From: Lanius collurio
Taxonomy: Eukaryota; Chordata; Aves; Passeriformes; Laniidae
Reading direction: 5' to 3'
Length of the DNA stretch: 64,000 bases
Assembly: GCA_020086605.1 (NCBI GenBank)
Contig: JACBWW010000051.1
Location: 4,560,222 to 4,624,221 of the forward strand
Shown: one piece after another, positions 30,254-40,816 of the stretch
How the letters are laid out: every line of letters begins with the position of its first letter
Numbering within the stretch: the first letter of the stretch is position 1
The notes under the pieces: generated by a model
Seen by the model: only the letters and a program-made list of their open reading frames with translations
What the model was told of the DNA's origin: nothing
The model's database searches: none
Made by a program: the position numbers and the translations under genes

Positions 30254-32119
30254 CTGCCAATGCAGAAAGAAGACAAGGAAGAGAAAGAGAAAAAGAAAAA
30301 CAGGTCTGTCAGAGAACTCTAAAATACAAACACACACACTGTGCAGTTACAGCAGGTTAGCTTTTGGTAGGCTCAGCAGCACTCACACAGACACTGTATG
30401 CTTCAGAGCATTTCAAACCCCCACCACAGCTCACATGTTATGCAAAGAAAGACCCAAACAAATTGCAGTGGAAGTTAATTATGAATTCTTTCAGTTAATT
30501 ATGAATTCTTTTGAGATGAGCCATGTTTGTTAGTACCTGATATGGAATTCACTGTTAGGCAGGAAAAAAAAAAAAACAAAAACCCAAACAAAAAACTAGG
30601 AAAGGTACACTAGTTCTGAAACAACTCCTGACAGGTCAAAACACATAGAGACTGCATGAGCCTGGTAAAAACCATTCATTCCCTTTCCACACGGCAAATC
30701 TGCCCTGGCTGGTGTCCCACGCCCCGGGGTGCCCGGGGGCTGTGCTCTGGGGAGGAGCGCTGGGCACAGGGCTGGGAGGGCTCCTGCTGGGGCCTGGGGC
30801 TCGCCAGCACCGTCCTGCTGCCCACCCCTCACAGCTGGCCCAGGGGCAGCCCTGGCAGCTCAGCCCCTCCATCCCCTGGCCCTGCCAGCCCTGCCCGGCG
30901 CAGCCTGGAGCTGCGAGGGATGAGGTGCCCGGGCAAGGCAATGGATCTAAAAGTGCAGATTGCACTGAAGGCTTCCCTCAGGCCTGTGGCTTTCCAAACT
31001 GCACTTCTGCCGTGGTTCTGCATTGGTTTAGTGTGCTGCAAAAAGCCCAAAGTGGAGCTCGTGCTTTCAGATTCATACTCAGCACAAGACTGACGTTCAT
31101 CTTGCAGAGACAGTGCTGAGCACAGGAGTTTATCCAAGGTATCCACAGTGCAAAACAGGTATCCTGAATTTAGTTATTTTTCTGGTACAGATCTCACCTA
31201 AAGACAGCTTTTCTTACATAAACATGAAAGTTCTCCATACTTACCACCATACACAAAAGTGAGCTCTGCTGCTCCCAATCACCATACACACAAGATTTTT
31301 TGCAGCTTTGAGATGTCCAGATTTATTTACTCTATTTTCCATAGGAACTGCTTTTTGCTGCATAGAAATATTGGCTTTCTTTTGCAATGCTGTTTAAAAT
31401 TTAGGCGGGGGGGGATTAGCACTAATCATTATGGAACATGTAAACACGTGTTCTAAAGCAGGTTCTTCTCTTCAAAACAATGCTGATGTTTGGGGGGTGT
31501 TGGGGAGGGGAGGAGTTGGGATTCTTTAAGATTTTGTATAATTTAAAGGCCACAAAAGCTGGCTGCTCTCTGCTTCACATCTCACATTTTTGTAAAAGGA
31601 ACAGCAAACTCTACAGTGCATTTTACAGTCATTTTGTACATGTGGCAGTGACGTGGGCACAATGTGGTGGGCAGCAGAGAACTGGACAGCATATATTCAT
31701 CCTAAACCACCTGGTTATCACATCCAGCCCTGACCTACTCCTAAGCCTTCCTACCATGGCACATCCCTGTTTCCCCTGATACTGAGAAATGCATGTAGAG
31801 ATACCTCAAATTTCATCTCTAAATCTCAGCTGTTGGTCCATCTGCATGCACACATTTCTCCCCGTTCCAGGATTTTCTGCAACATCTGCAGCTACAAATG
31901 GATGCAATTCAAAACATTTTCATGTTTTTTTTGCTCACAATGTCACTTTTTTGCAAACTCAGAAATGCCTGTGCAAACAGAGGTGGTGGGCAGGACCTGG
32001 GGAGCTTGAGCCTTCCCACTGTCCCTCTCATGTCAGAAGTGCTGTTTCCTTTGGCTCCCCAGCCTCAGGGAGCAGATACAGCCAGCTGGCTGGGAAACCT
32101 GTGCCAGTGCCTCACTGCT

Positions 32120-32380
32120 GTCACAAGGAGAATTCCTTGCTAATATCCAATCTAAATCTGCTCTCTGACAGTTCAAAGCCATTCCCCCTTGCTCTGTCAC
32201 TCCACGCCCTTCTAAACCCCTCCATCTTTCTTGTCATCTCCCTTCAGGTTCGGGGAGGCTGCAATTAGGTCAGCCCAAAGCTTCTCTTCTCCAGGCTGAA
32301 CAATTTCAGCTCTCTCAGCCTTTCCTGGTAGGCACACCCAGTGTCCTGGAACAGTTCACCCTGCCTGTGCCCACTCACCT
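32120..32380 (-). mobile_element. CR1 LINE 3'-region fragment
   Basis: The + strand reads TTGCTAATATCCAATCTAAA, then CATTCCCCCTTGCTCTGTCA, then TTCTCTTCTCCAGGCTGAAC and TCTCTCAGCCTTTCCTGGTA. This is the reverse complement of the CR1 3' region. It is diverged and lacks the extreme tail. Confidence 0.85.
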
Positions 32381-33418
32381 TCCCAGCCAGACCACCAGCC
32401 TGGCACACTTGCCTGCTGGCAGGCAGGAGGTCCTCTGGCTCCTCCAGACAGGGATTCCTCCCAGGCTGACAGGGATTCCTCCCTGGCTGCAGTGAGGATG
32501 TGTTTTGCACCCCAGGCTCGTGGCAGAGGGGAGCTTTGTGATGGCTGAAGTGAGATGGATCAGTCCCACCAGCAGAGACAAACTGAGAGGTGCAGAGTGC
32601 AGCAGCGCTCTCCAGCTCACACAGGACAAGCTCCACTGGAAGCAGTTTATCCAGAGGTTACCACGCAAATAAACTGGAGTGAGACAGCCCTGAGATGGCA
32701 GCTGCAGGCTGAGGAAATGGGCACAGCATTTTTCTTATAACCTTCATCATCATCATCCTTCTGTCTGCTCTCCACACATCCTCTCTGGTCAGGGCAAGGG
32801 GCTACAGCTGAGCACCCTGAACTGCTGTGACACTCCCCAGGACATCTGAACTGGGGAGTTTCTTTGGAAAATCTCATTCCAAATGTGCCTCTTGAACCTT
32901 TCTGAAAATGCTGTTTCTCAGCATCAAACAAAAGACAAAATCCTGCATTTGCTTCATCTGCAGTGACTTTCTGACTGTGATGTATTGTGGTTACTTTAAA
33001 AGATGAACAAACAAAAACATTTAATGTAAAGTTTTCCCGTAGGACTAACACCTCGAGCAAGATAACTCTCACTGAACTGTAGATTTATAGGATGGCTAAA
33101 AAGGATAAAAGCCTTAGAAAACAGCTGTGAAAATTGTGCCTGTGCTCACTTGGACTTCAGATTGCCCAAGAAGGTCGATAAGATGCTTAGTTACTGCACA
33201 TTATTCCCTCAAAATACGCTCTCTGGGACACAGAGCATGCTCCAAGGCAAGAAACAAAGTGGAGAATTGACATCTGAGGACTAGCAAGATAATAAATTGA
33301 TGATAATTTTGTTGCTAATCAATTGTACTGACAAGAGTAGCACTTGCAGGACTCTGGTTCAGGTTTTTCCCAGGGCATACAAGGAGCAGTGCAAGACAGG
33401 GGGTCACGATGGGGACAG

Positions 33419-33420
<2 letters not shown>

Positions 33421-33464
<44 letters not shown>
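33421..33464. repeat. (GT)22 microsatellite
   Basis: An uninterrupted GT dinucleotide tract in an NRG2 intron; on the NRG2 sense strand it is (CA)n. Confidence 0.98.
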
Positions 33465-33466
<2 letters not shown>

Positions 33467-36400
33467 GGAGCTGGGTGGCACGTGGGAAAGTCTGTAAATG
33501 TCCCACAAACTCCACAGCCATTTACCTTCTCCACTACTGCATCAATAAAACTGGTTTTGTTGGTATCAAGAGTCCAAACACGTAACCAAAAGAGCATTCA
33601 GAATTGGCTGTGGATGAGCATGCAATTAGCTTTAGGAGATCCCAAGGGTAACCTGTGCTGTGTCCAGGGGAGAGGAATAACCCTGCCATGCTAAACCACA
33701 AACACCCTGTAATTCCCCAGCCACACTGAGGGGCAGCCATCACCCTGTGATTCAGGGGTCAGCACTCCCTGTGGCACTGAAGGGAAGCTGCAGAATGTCT
33801 GTGGAATTTAAAATGCTGCTAAATAGTGTTTTGGGGGTCAGATGAGTGAGAGGTGGAGGAGGAAGCAGAGAGCTGGGTAAAATAAAGAAGTAATCTTTCA
33901 CTTATCATTTTTATATTGCAGTCACAGCAGGAAGGAGACCACTGCTGAAAAAGTGAGGTGAACAGAGGAGCTAAAATTCAGAGCTAGACCTTCCCAGAAG
34001 AGCCTGAAGCAGTACATTTATCCCTCTGCTCACGAGGACACTTCAGCTCAGTGTGAGGAGCCAGGTTCCAGAGGCCACCCCTCAGAAGGGTCACTTCTGC
34101 CTCTCAGGGTGGTGACCAACACACCCCTGGCCACAGCCTGGTGAGTGCTGGGGGAAAGGGACCATCCTCCAGAAAAACAAGAAGCCTCCCACCCAGTAAA
34201 CCTACACTGCTCCTTGATGGCTCAGCCAGCAGCACAGAGCCAGTTCGTGTGCTGCTGTGGGAACAGGATGAAGACAAAGCTGCTCTCCCAATGGATACCT
34301 GAAAATCCTGCTCTGTGTTTCCAAGCAGACCAGTAGGAAGCTCCAAGTATGAATTAAAATTCAAGTTGTAAAGAAACCAAGAATTAAATATGGTGTAAAA
34401 ATGGAGAATATGCTTGATGACATTGCATATGAATGTCACCTCTGTTCTGGGGTGTTTACAGCCAGGCCACGGACTGCAGCTTTAATTGGATCACAAAGTA
34501 GAAAATGAAAATGTTTCAGTAACCAAGATGAATGGTATGACATTTGTCCTCCAGATTGGTGATGATTATTTGTGGAGATGAATAAACAGCAAAGTTAAGA
34601 TGAAGTTCCAGCTTCCACATGCAAGAGGGAAGCATAAATATAAAACTTTTCCCCAAATTTCTAAATTGTTCCATAAATCACCAGTGGAAAGAATGCAAAT
34701 GTGCAGACTTAGGAAACATGTAAATGTTCCTGCTGATCATGTTTAACTTTCAGGATCTCAGCTGCACCAGGACTGAAACAGCTGTCAATGTGTTTTACAA
34801 ACCTTCACAACCAGCCAGCCCCAAGCCTGGCAAGTTATTATTCCAGGAGGGTTTTACAAAGACCTGAAAAGTTGCTTCAGAAGAGAGACGAGAGAAGACA
34901 GAGGTAGATCTTGATCTGACGTAGAACAGGCAGCTATGAAATAGAGGTGCCAGTACAGCTTTGAAAAAAGAGTTTCTCAGAAGGAAAGATGATTCTGGAC
35001 ATGGTTCTGCCTTGTGGAAGAGCTCCAGGCCATGGCTGTGCCTGTGGAGCTGGGCCCAGGAGGCAGCTCTGCACTGGGTGAGCCTCCAGCACCCAGCAGA
35101 AGCTCTCAGACTTCCTGACTCTTTTGGATATTGCTGCACTTTTCACCCAGGTGTGCCAGCAGAGAGGAAAATCTGGCTGCAGAGGCTAAATGGTCCTTGG
35201 CTCCTGCTGACAGGGGTTCATTCTGGCTGTGGAACAGAGTTTGATGTGTTCTGTTCTCACGAAGGCAGCCACAGAGACCTGTGATCTGTGGCTCTGCAGG
35301 TACCTGTACCACAGGAGCCACCTGACAGCTACTCCCACGAGTTTCTCTATGGAGATATAGAATCATGAAGACCTTGATGTGAAAAACATTTTAGTAAGAG
35401 GACTTAATGACTCATCACCCATGGAAATAACTCTCTCTGCTCTCCTCTGCCAGGGCATTCCTCTCTTTCACGCAGTGATTGCAAACAATCACTGTCCCCT
35501 CTGTTCACTGCCATTATTAATTCTCTGCAGTTTAAATTTCAACTGATTTAAATGTTGCTTCAATGTCCCTCTATAAAGGTTTCTTCTCACAGTTAAAGCC
35601 TAAACAATCTGATCTCCTAACCTTGATCCATCAGCCTCATGTGTGGATGGAGTCAGGACAGACTGGGGGTTCTCTGAGCTACCCCACTAATACAATTCCT
35701 AGCGAGTTCCTCTGCACCAATCTGTTAGAAATTAGCAACAGTGTGAGCATGACATGGAAAAAACCCTCCATCTTTAACATTTTCTCTTCATTTTCAAGCA
35801 CTGGTGTACATACCCAGAAGGGCTGGCAGTAGGCACCTGCTCATATGGTTGGAACAGCAACATAAAGAAACATCACACTTCAGAAAACCTGACTAAATAC
35901 ACCTAATTTTCATCTTAATGACTGCAGTGGTCAAGCAGCTGTTTTGGGCAATCAGAGAAAAACAGACCTCCAGAGCTACCTGTCAAAGAGACAAAGACAG
36001 CTGGAACTCCTGGAGAACATGGAGAGTTTTACCTGAGCAAAATCTGAAAAGGGTTTAAACCAGAGAGGTACGAAGCTGCTGCCAAAAGGAGGGCACACAA
36101 TATCTGGCACAATGCTGGGATGCTGCACCATCTCCATCTGTGGCCCAAATTCAGCAAAGTATCTGCCATATCTTTTCAGAACACCATCTTCAATTTAGCT
36201 CACTCTGCAGAGACTCTCGCTCAGCCCCGGGATATACCTACTAAAAGTCATTGAAATATTTAATATTCATGTTAAAGAATCAGGAGGATCCAATCTAGGC
36301 CTGAAAACCTGAAATACCCCAAATACATTTAAAACAACACCAATATAGGTGTCCTTATTTAAGTATCTGTCAAATGCTGGCAGTGTTCTCAAAACATGAA

Positions 36401-38132
36401 TCAGGACAGAGCTATTTTATTTCCAGTGGAAATGACTGAACCTCATTTAATCTGTTTCAGCTTTTGACCTGTCAGAACCCATATGGGATGAAGCACTGAG
36501 TGAATTATAGAACATCAGCAACTTCTACTGTGCCCTAATTGTTGATCAAAGTAGAAGGTGAGCATTTGCAGGGTCCACACTCGAGTGAAATGTTTTTCCT
36601 ACTCAGAAAAGCAGCAGTGCAAGGTTTTCCTCAAAGCTGCTGCTATCTATATTACCCAACTGTGACCTGAAAGTGAAAATAGCTATAAACATGTATGAAT
36701 CATCTTCTTATATGAATTTTATCCAAGTTCAGACAGGTAGCCCGGATTGTTAAGCTGTTTTTACCTTACTATGTTGTGGTTAAAGCGGACTTGAGGTAAG
36801 GAAATGTACATGTGCCAGTTTTAAAGCTGGCATTGTTCCTCTAACATGTGAATAAAATTAAAACAAATCTCAGTCCCATAAAAAGATGGATTCTGCAAGC
36901 TGGGGAAAAAATCCACATGCTGTTTATTCCTTCCATTAATGCTCTCAAAAGGCATTTTCCTGACATAAAACTCATTTTCACCTCAGTTTTCGTTTTGCAG
37001 CATGGCAGCAATAACATTTAAGCCTGTGGGACACCACCTCATGAAACGTGCTATAAATCAGCTTCATGGGGGGAGGATCCCACTGCTGGCTGCAGCTGGG
37101 GCCCTGGCACCCAGGGCTTCCAAGAGGGAAGGAAACCCTTTAGCATCAGGTGAAAGATCAAAATAGAACATTTTGGGTTGTCAGTTTAAAAAGAGCTCGC
37201 TTGGATGTTGGAGGATAAATCAATGGAGGTTTCTACTTCGGGAGCCAATTTGGAACAAAAGGCAATGTAAAAACATTGAGCTGCCCCAAGGGCCCCACAA
37301 ATCCCATTTGCATCTTGTCTGTATGCTCCATGCAAGGGAGTCTAATTCCAGCACTTGCCAGCCATTAGCACGTGTTAATGAGACTCCCAAAATTGCCAGT
37401 TCAGGATGAGGACGGCAGGATTCCTCACAGAGCAGTGGGAGAGGAGATGTGGCAATCAAGGAGCCATCGTGAAGAGGCATTTCTCCTCTGGTTACCACTA
37501 ATTAAAGCCTCTTTTTTGGCTCTTTTTAAAAAGCCTCTATTTAAATCCACCATTTGTGATGGTCCAAGCAGCCAGAGGGGAGGCAGGATGGGTTTCAGGG
37601 ACAGTCACAGGAAGGGTCCCAGGTTTCCTGCACTGTAACTGCATCTCCTTCCAGGTCAGTCCTTACCCAGACCAGGATCTCACCGATGCTGACACTGACT
37701 GAATAGGGACCCATAAAAATTGTCCACCTTGATCAAAATGAGTTAGTTATGTCTATAAGTGAGACCTGTAGGAACTGGAAAGCTGAAACTGGGAAGCACC
37801 AAGTGCAAAGGCTTTGGGGTATTTACACTCACTGAATGCATCAGAGGGTCGGTCACTGCAGCCAGACTCAATCCCATATGCAAGGCTGTCCAAGCCCCTA
37901 GGAGAAGCAGGAAAAGGAGTCCAGGAGGAACATAGTCTGATGCCCAGCTGGCAGGTTTATCCTGTATCCTGCATGGCACTGAGGCTGGGAAGCCCTGAGG
38001 CAGTGGCAGCCACCAGCGTGACCTCTGTGCCACTGTCTGTAAAGTGATTTCATTACAGTCACACCCTCGCTGGGATTTCCTCCCTTGGTTCAAGGAGACT
38101 CACAACCCCCTCACAGGAGCGGTGGGAAGATG

Positions 38133-38663
38133 TCCATCTCCTGCCCTGCACAGCCCGGGGAAAATGCCCAAATCCTGCCCTGCACACACAGGGAAAATGC
38201 CCAAATCCTGCCCTGCACACACAGGGAAAATGCTCATCCCCTGCCCTGCACAGACCGGGGGAAAATGCACAAATCCTGCCCTGCACAGCACAGGGAAATG
38301 CCCAAATCCTGTCCTGCACAGCACAGGGAAATGCCCAAATCCTGCCCTGCACACACAGGGAAACTGCCCAAATCCTGTCCTGCACAGCACAGGGAAAATG
38401 TCCATCTCCTGCCCTGCACAGCACAGGGAAAATGCTCATCCCCTGCCCTGCACAGCCCGGGGGAAATGCCCAAATCCTGCCCTGCACAGCACAGGGAAAA
38501 TGCCCAAATCCTGCCCTGCACAGCCCAGGGAAAATGCTCATCTCCTGCCCTGCACAGCCCGGGGGAAATGCCCAAATCCTGCCCTGCACACACAGGGAAA
38601 ATGCCCAAATCCTGCCCTGCACAGCCCGGGGAAAATGCCCAAATCCTGCCCTGCACAGCACAA
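38133..38663. repeat. 33-bp minisatellite, about 16 units
   Basis: Each unit contains AAATCCTGCCCTGCACA and GGGAAAATGCCC on the + strand. I counted 16 copies of the TGCCCTGCACA/TGTCCTGCACA core, with two main variants (ACACACAGGG and AGCCCGGGG). Because 33 is a multiple of three, it leaves long frames open on both strands (200-280 codons). These are repeat artefacts, not genes. The array lies about 350 bases downstream of the NRG2 beta exon in the direction of transcription. Confidence 0.96.
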
Positions 38664-39009
38664 TCCATTCCAGGACAGCAATGCTGGCGGGCCCAGCCCT
38701 GCACAGGGCACAGGCTCATCTCACACAGCACACCCACCACATAACCTCGGGCCTCGTTTGCACTTTGCCAGAAAGGAGCAAGCAGCGTTCAGTTGGATCA
38801 GAAGTGAAAGCAGAGCCCGTTCTAACAGATGGGGAGATAACAAGAGCCCCGGTTCTCCTCTTGGACACGACCACAGCCCCTCTTAGGACCAAGCAGAGCT
38901 GGGAGCGCACAAGACAGGAAGAGGGCTCTTGGAGAACAGAAGAACCTGCTTTAAGGACATGACACAGAGCTACAACAACAAGGAGAGAGAGAAGTAGAAA
39001 GAGACATAC

Positions 39010-39068
39010 TGGAGAAGCTGACCATTGCGAAATGCTGACACCGGTCTCCTGTGAATTCGATCGGACAC
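39010..39068 (-). CDS. NRG2: NRG2 alternative EGF exon, beta type
   Basis: The 59-bp exon starts with G, completing Lys, and reads CPIEFTGDRCQHFAMVSFS with a final A. It supplies cysteines 5 (the first C after K) and 6 of the EGF domain. The string CPxxxTGDRCQxFAMVxFS is the neuregulin beta type. The acceptor is TTCCGGTAG (39070-39069) and the donor GTATGT. It enters after two bases and leaves one, like the alpha exon, so either fits between the common EGF exon and the microexon. The beta form generally has higher receptor affinity in NRG1; that is family knowledge. Read in the second frame after alpha, it continues open. Confidence 0.96.
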
Positions 39069-39319
39069 CTACCGGAAGAGAGAAAACCAGAAAGAGAGAA
39101 ACAAGATAGCAAAATGACACCCAAACAGGCTGAACTGAGGCCCCTTCTGATCCCTTCCACGGCTCCTATCTGTCTGCTTTCAGCCTTCACCCTTACCTGC
39201 AGCCCTAAGCCCTACCCAAAGCTGACACCAAGAGCCAGCCCTGACTAGACCACTCTACATCCACCGCTGTGCCCGGGAGGTTTTAAGTAGTGTGGTGCAT
39301 TTTTTGTCTTCAAACATAC
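39069..39319 (-). other. NRG2: Short intron between NRG2 alpha and beta exons
   Basis: A 251-bp interval bounded by GTATGT and TTCCGGTAG. It is long enough to be spliced, so alpha-plus-beta transcripts are possible. Confidence 0.85.
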
Positions 39320-39396
39320 TTTGCTTAGGATCTGGCATGTACAATCGCAAAGGCAGTTTCTCCAAACATCTCTGTCCGAAGAATCCATTTGGACAT
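39320..39396 (-). CDS. NRG2: NRG2 alternative EGF exon, alpha type
   Basis: The 77-bp exon starts with A, completing Lys, and reads CPNGFFGQRCLEKLPLRLYM followed by PDPKQ and a final A. This is the neuregulin alpha-type EGF end. The acceptor is CCCCTCCAG (39398-39397) and the donor GTATGT. With the microexon it gives PDPKQKHLGFELKE. Without the microexon it still joins the TM exon in frame (Lys-Ala-Glu). It has the same entry and exit phase as beta, and lies 251 bases upstream of it in the transcript. Confidence 0.96.
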
Positions 39397-40740
39397 CTGG
39401 AGGGGAAAAGGGGAGAAATCACAGAACATGTCTGGCACAGTTCTTGAGGCTAAGGTCAGAAATAAAAAGTGCATTGTGATGAATGGAAAAAATAAAGGCT
39501 TTACATGCGTATTTACTCTTTGCTTTGCTTTAACATGGCACCTGCAACATCAGTGTTCCAGCTCTGGTTTTAGGCCTAGGTCTTCAAGCAGGCAGCCAAA
39601 CCCCTCCTGCTGTGTCCTGCTCTGCCTGCCTCCTTCCTTCTCACCTGCTAGAAGCACCAGCTGACAGGAAGACTGAGATGGGCTGGATGCTGCTTTCAGA
39701 GACTCCGTGGAGCTGCTCTGTAGACTGGCAAGAGGCACCACAAAGCAGGGAGCAGCTGCTCAGGCAACAGCGAGCGTTGGGTGTGGAAAGCATCTCCCCA
39801 CTATGACCCCAGAAGTACCCACAGGGTGTTCTGGGGTGGTTAGAGAGAAAGCACGTGCAGAGTCTCTGTGTTAACAGAGAGGAAGGGACAGAGAAGAAAG
39901 CTGGGCTGAAGGGGTCTCACATGCTGAGCAAATGGGAGGCTCTCTCAGGCTGTCCTGGCCTGGGTCACTTGATGGGCTGGGATGTGCCGGTTCCTGGGCA
40001 CCAATTACACTTTCACACGATGCTCAGGTGGAACAGAAGGTGCCCTGCAGTTGAGGGCCACCAGGCATTGGCACAGGCCCATGAGTAGCTCCCTAGAGTT
40101 AAGCCAGGTTTGGGGAGCACAAGGACATGGGCAGGGGTGCTGCAGGAGCTGCAGAACCACCCAGGGTGAGCAGCACCTGCTCCCTCTGCATTGGGACCCT
40201 CTGTGGCTGCAGCTGAACCTGGGAAGCGATGGGAGCCCAGCCTGGCATGGTCAAACACTTCTCCCTCAGGGACTTGTCTCCCTCCCTCACTTCACATATT
40301 TTCTTCTGGATATTCCTTGGGTAGTCCTGCACAATATCCCTAGTTTTCTTGAATTCCCAGCTCTCCCTGTCCCACTCCCTTCTCAACAGACCTCTCTTTC
40401 TGCTGAACTTAAGAGGGCTTTATTTTTATAGCATTTTAACCTCTGTTTTTCAACTTTTTGTGAGTGGAGCTGCAGGCTCAGCACCTGGTACATGTCTGAC
40501 CTTCCTCGCTCTCAGATGCCACCCACAAGATCTCACTGTCCTGCAGTGACCTGCAAGTGGTCAACAAGGAAGGGACTGAAAGACACCTCAGTAAGATGCA
40601 GATGAATCAGAGGTCAAGTCTGATGTCAGTGGCTCAGCTCCCAGCCAGTCTCCTGCAAAGGACAGCAAGAGGCTGGAGCAGCCACAGCGCAGCATCAGGC
40701 AACTGCTCCCAGCCTGTGCATCTGCTGGGGTGGGGCAGGT

Positions 40741-40816
40741 CAGCTCCAGGTCAGCTCCAGGCCAGGTCCAGGTCTAGGTCTAGGTCCAGGTCCAGGTCCA
40801 GGTCCAGGTCCAGGCT
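40741..40816. repeat. AGGTCC/AGGTCT hexamer array
   Basis: CAGCTCCAGGT repeats grade into tandem AGGTCC and AGGTCT hexamers. The array gives spurious Arg-Ser (plus) or Gly-Pro (minus) repeats if translated. Confidence 0.95.

Larger units (their letters stand above)
30254..39009 (-). other. NRG2: NRG2 intron
   Basis: An 8.8-kb intron with donor GTATGT after the beta exon. It holds the 33-bp minisatellite (38133-38663), a CR1 tail (32120-32380), a (GT)22 tract (33421-33464), and a tandem 20-base duplication at 30472-30514. It also has an AT-rich, possibly conserved block at 37150-37560. Open frames in the minisatellite are spurious. Confidence 0.75.

Noticed and set aside
33315..33694. Frames with His-Thr or Cys-Val runs
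   Set aside because: Translation of the (GT)22 microsatellite.
38044..38886. 280-codon open frame on + strand, with 200-219-codon frames on both strands
   Set aside because: It is the 33-bp minisatellite read through; unit length divisible by three keeps all frames open. There is no start context or conserved domain.
39010..39068. Calling the locus NRG1 because of the shared beta EGF and TM strings
   Set aside because: SWSGHARKCNETAKSYC, QMHNHLRQNMCPAHQ and CNSPACVEARARR are NRG2-type, and the PSD-family neighbour fits the NRG2 locus.
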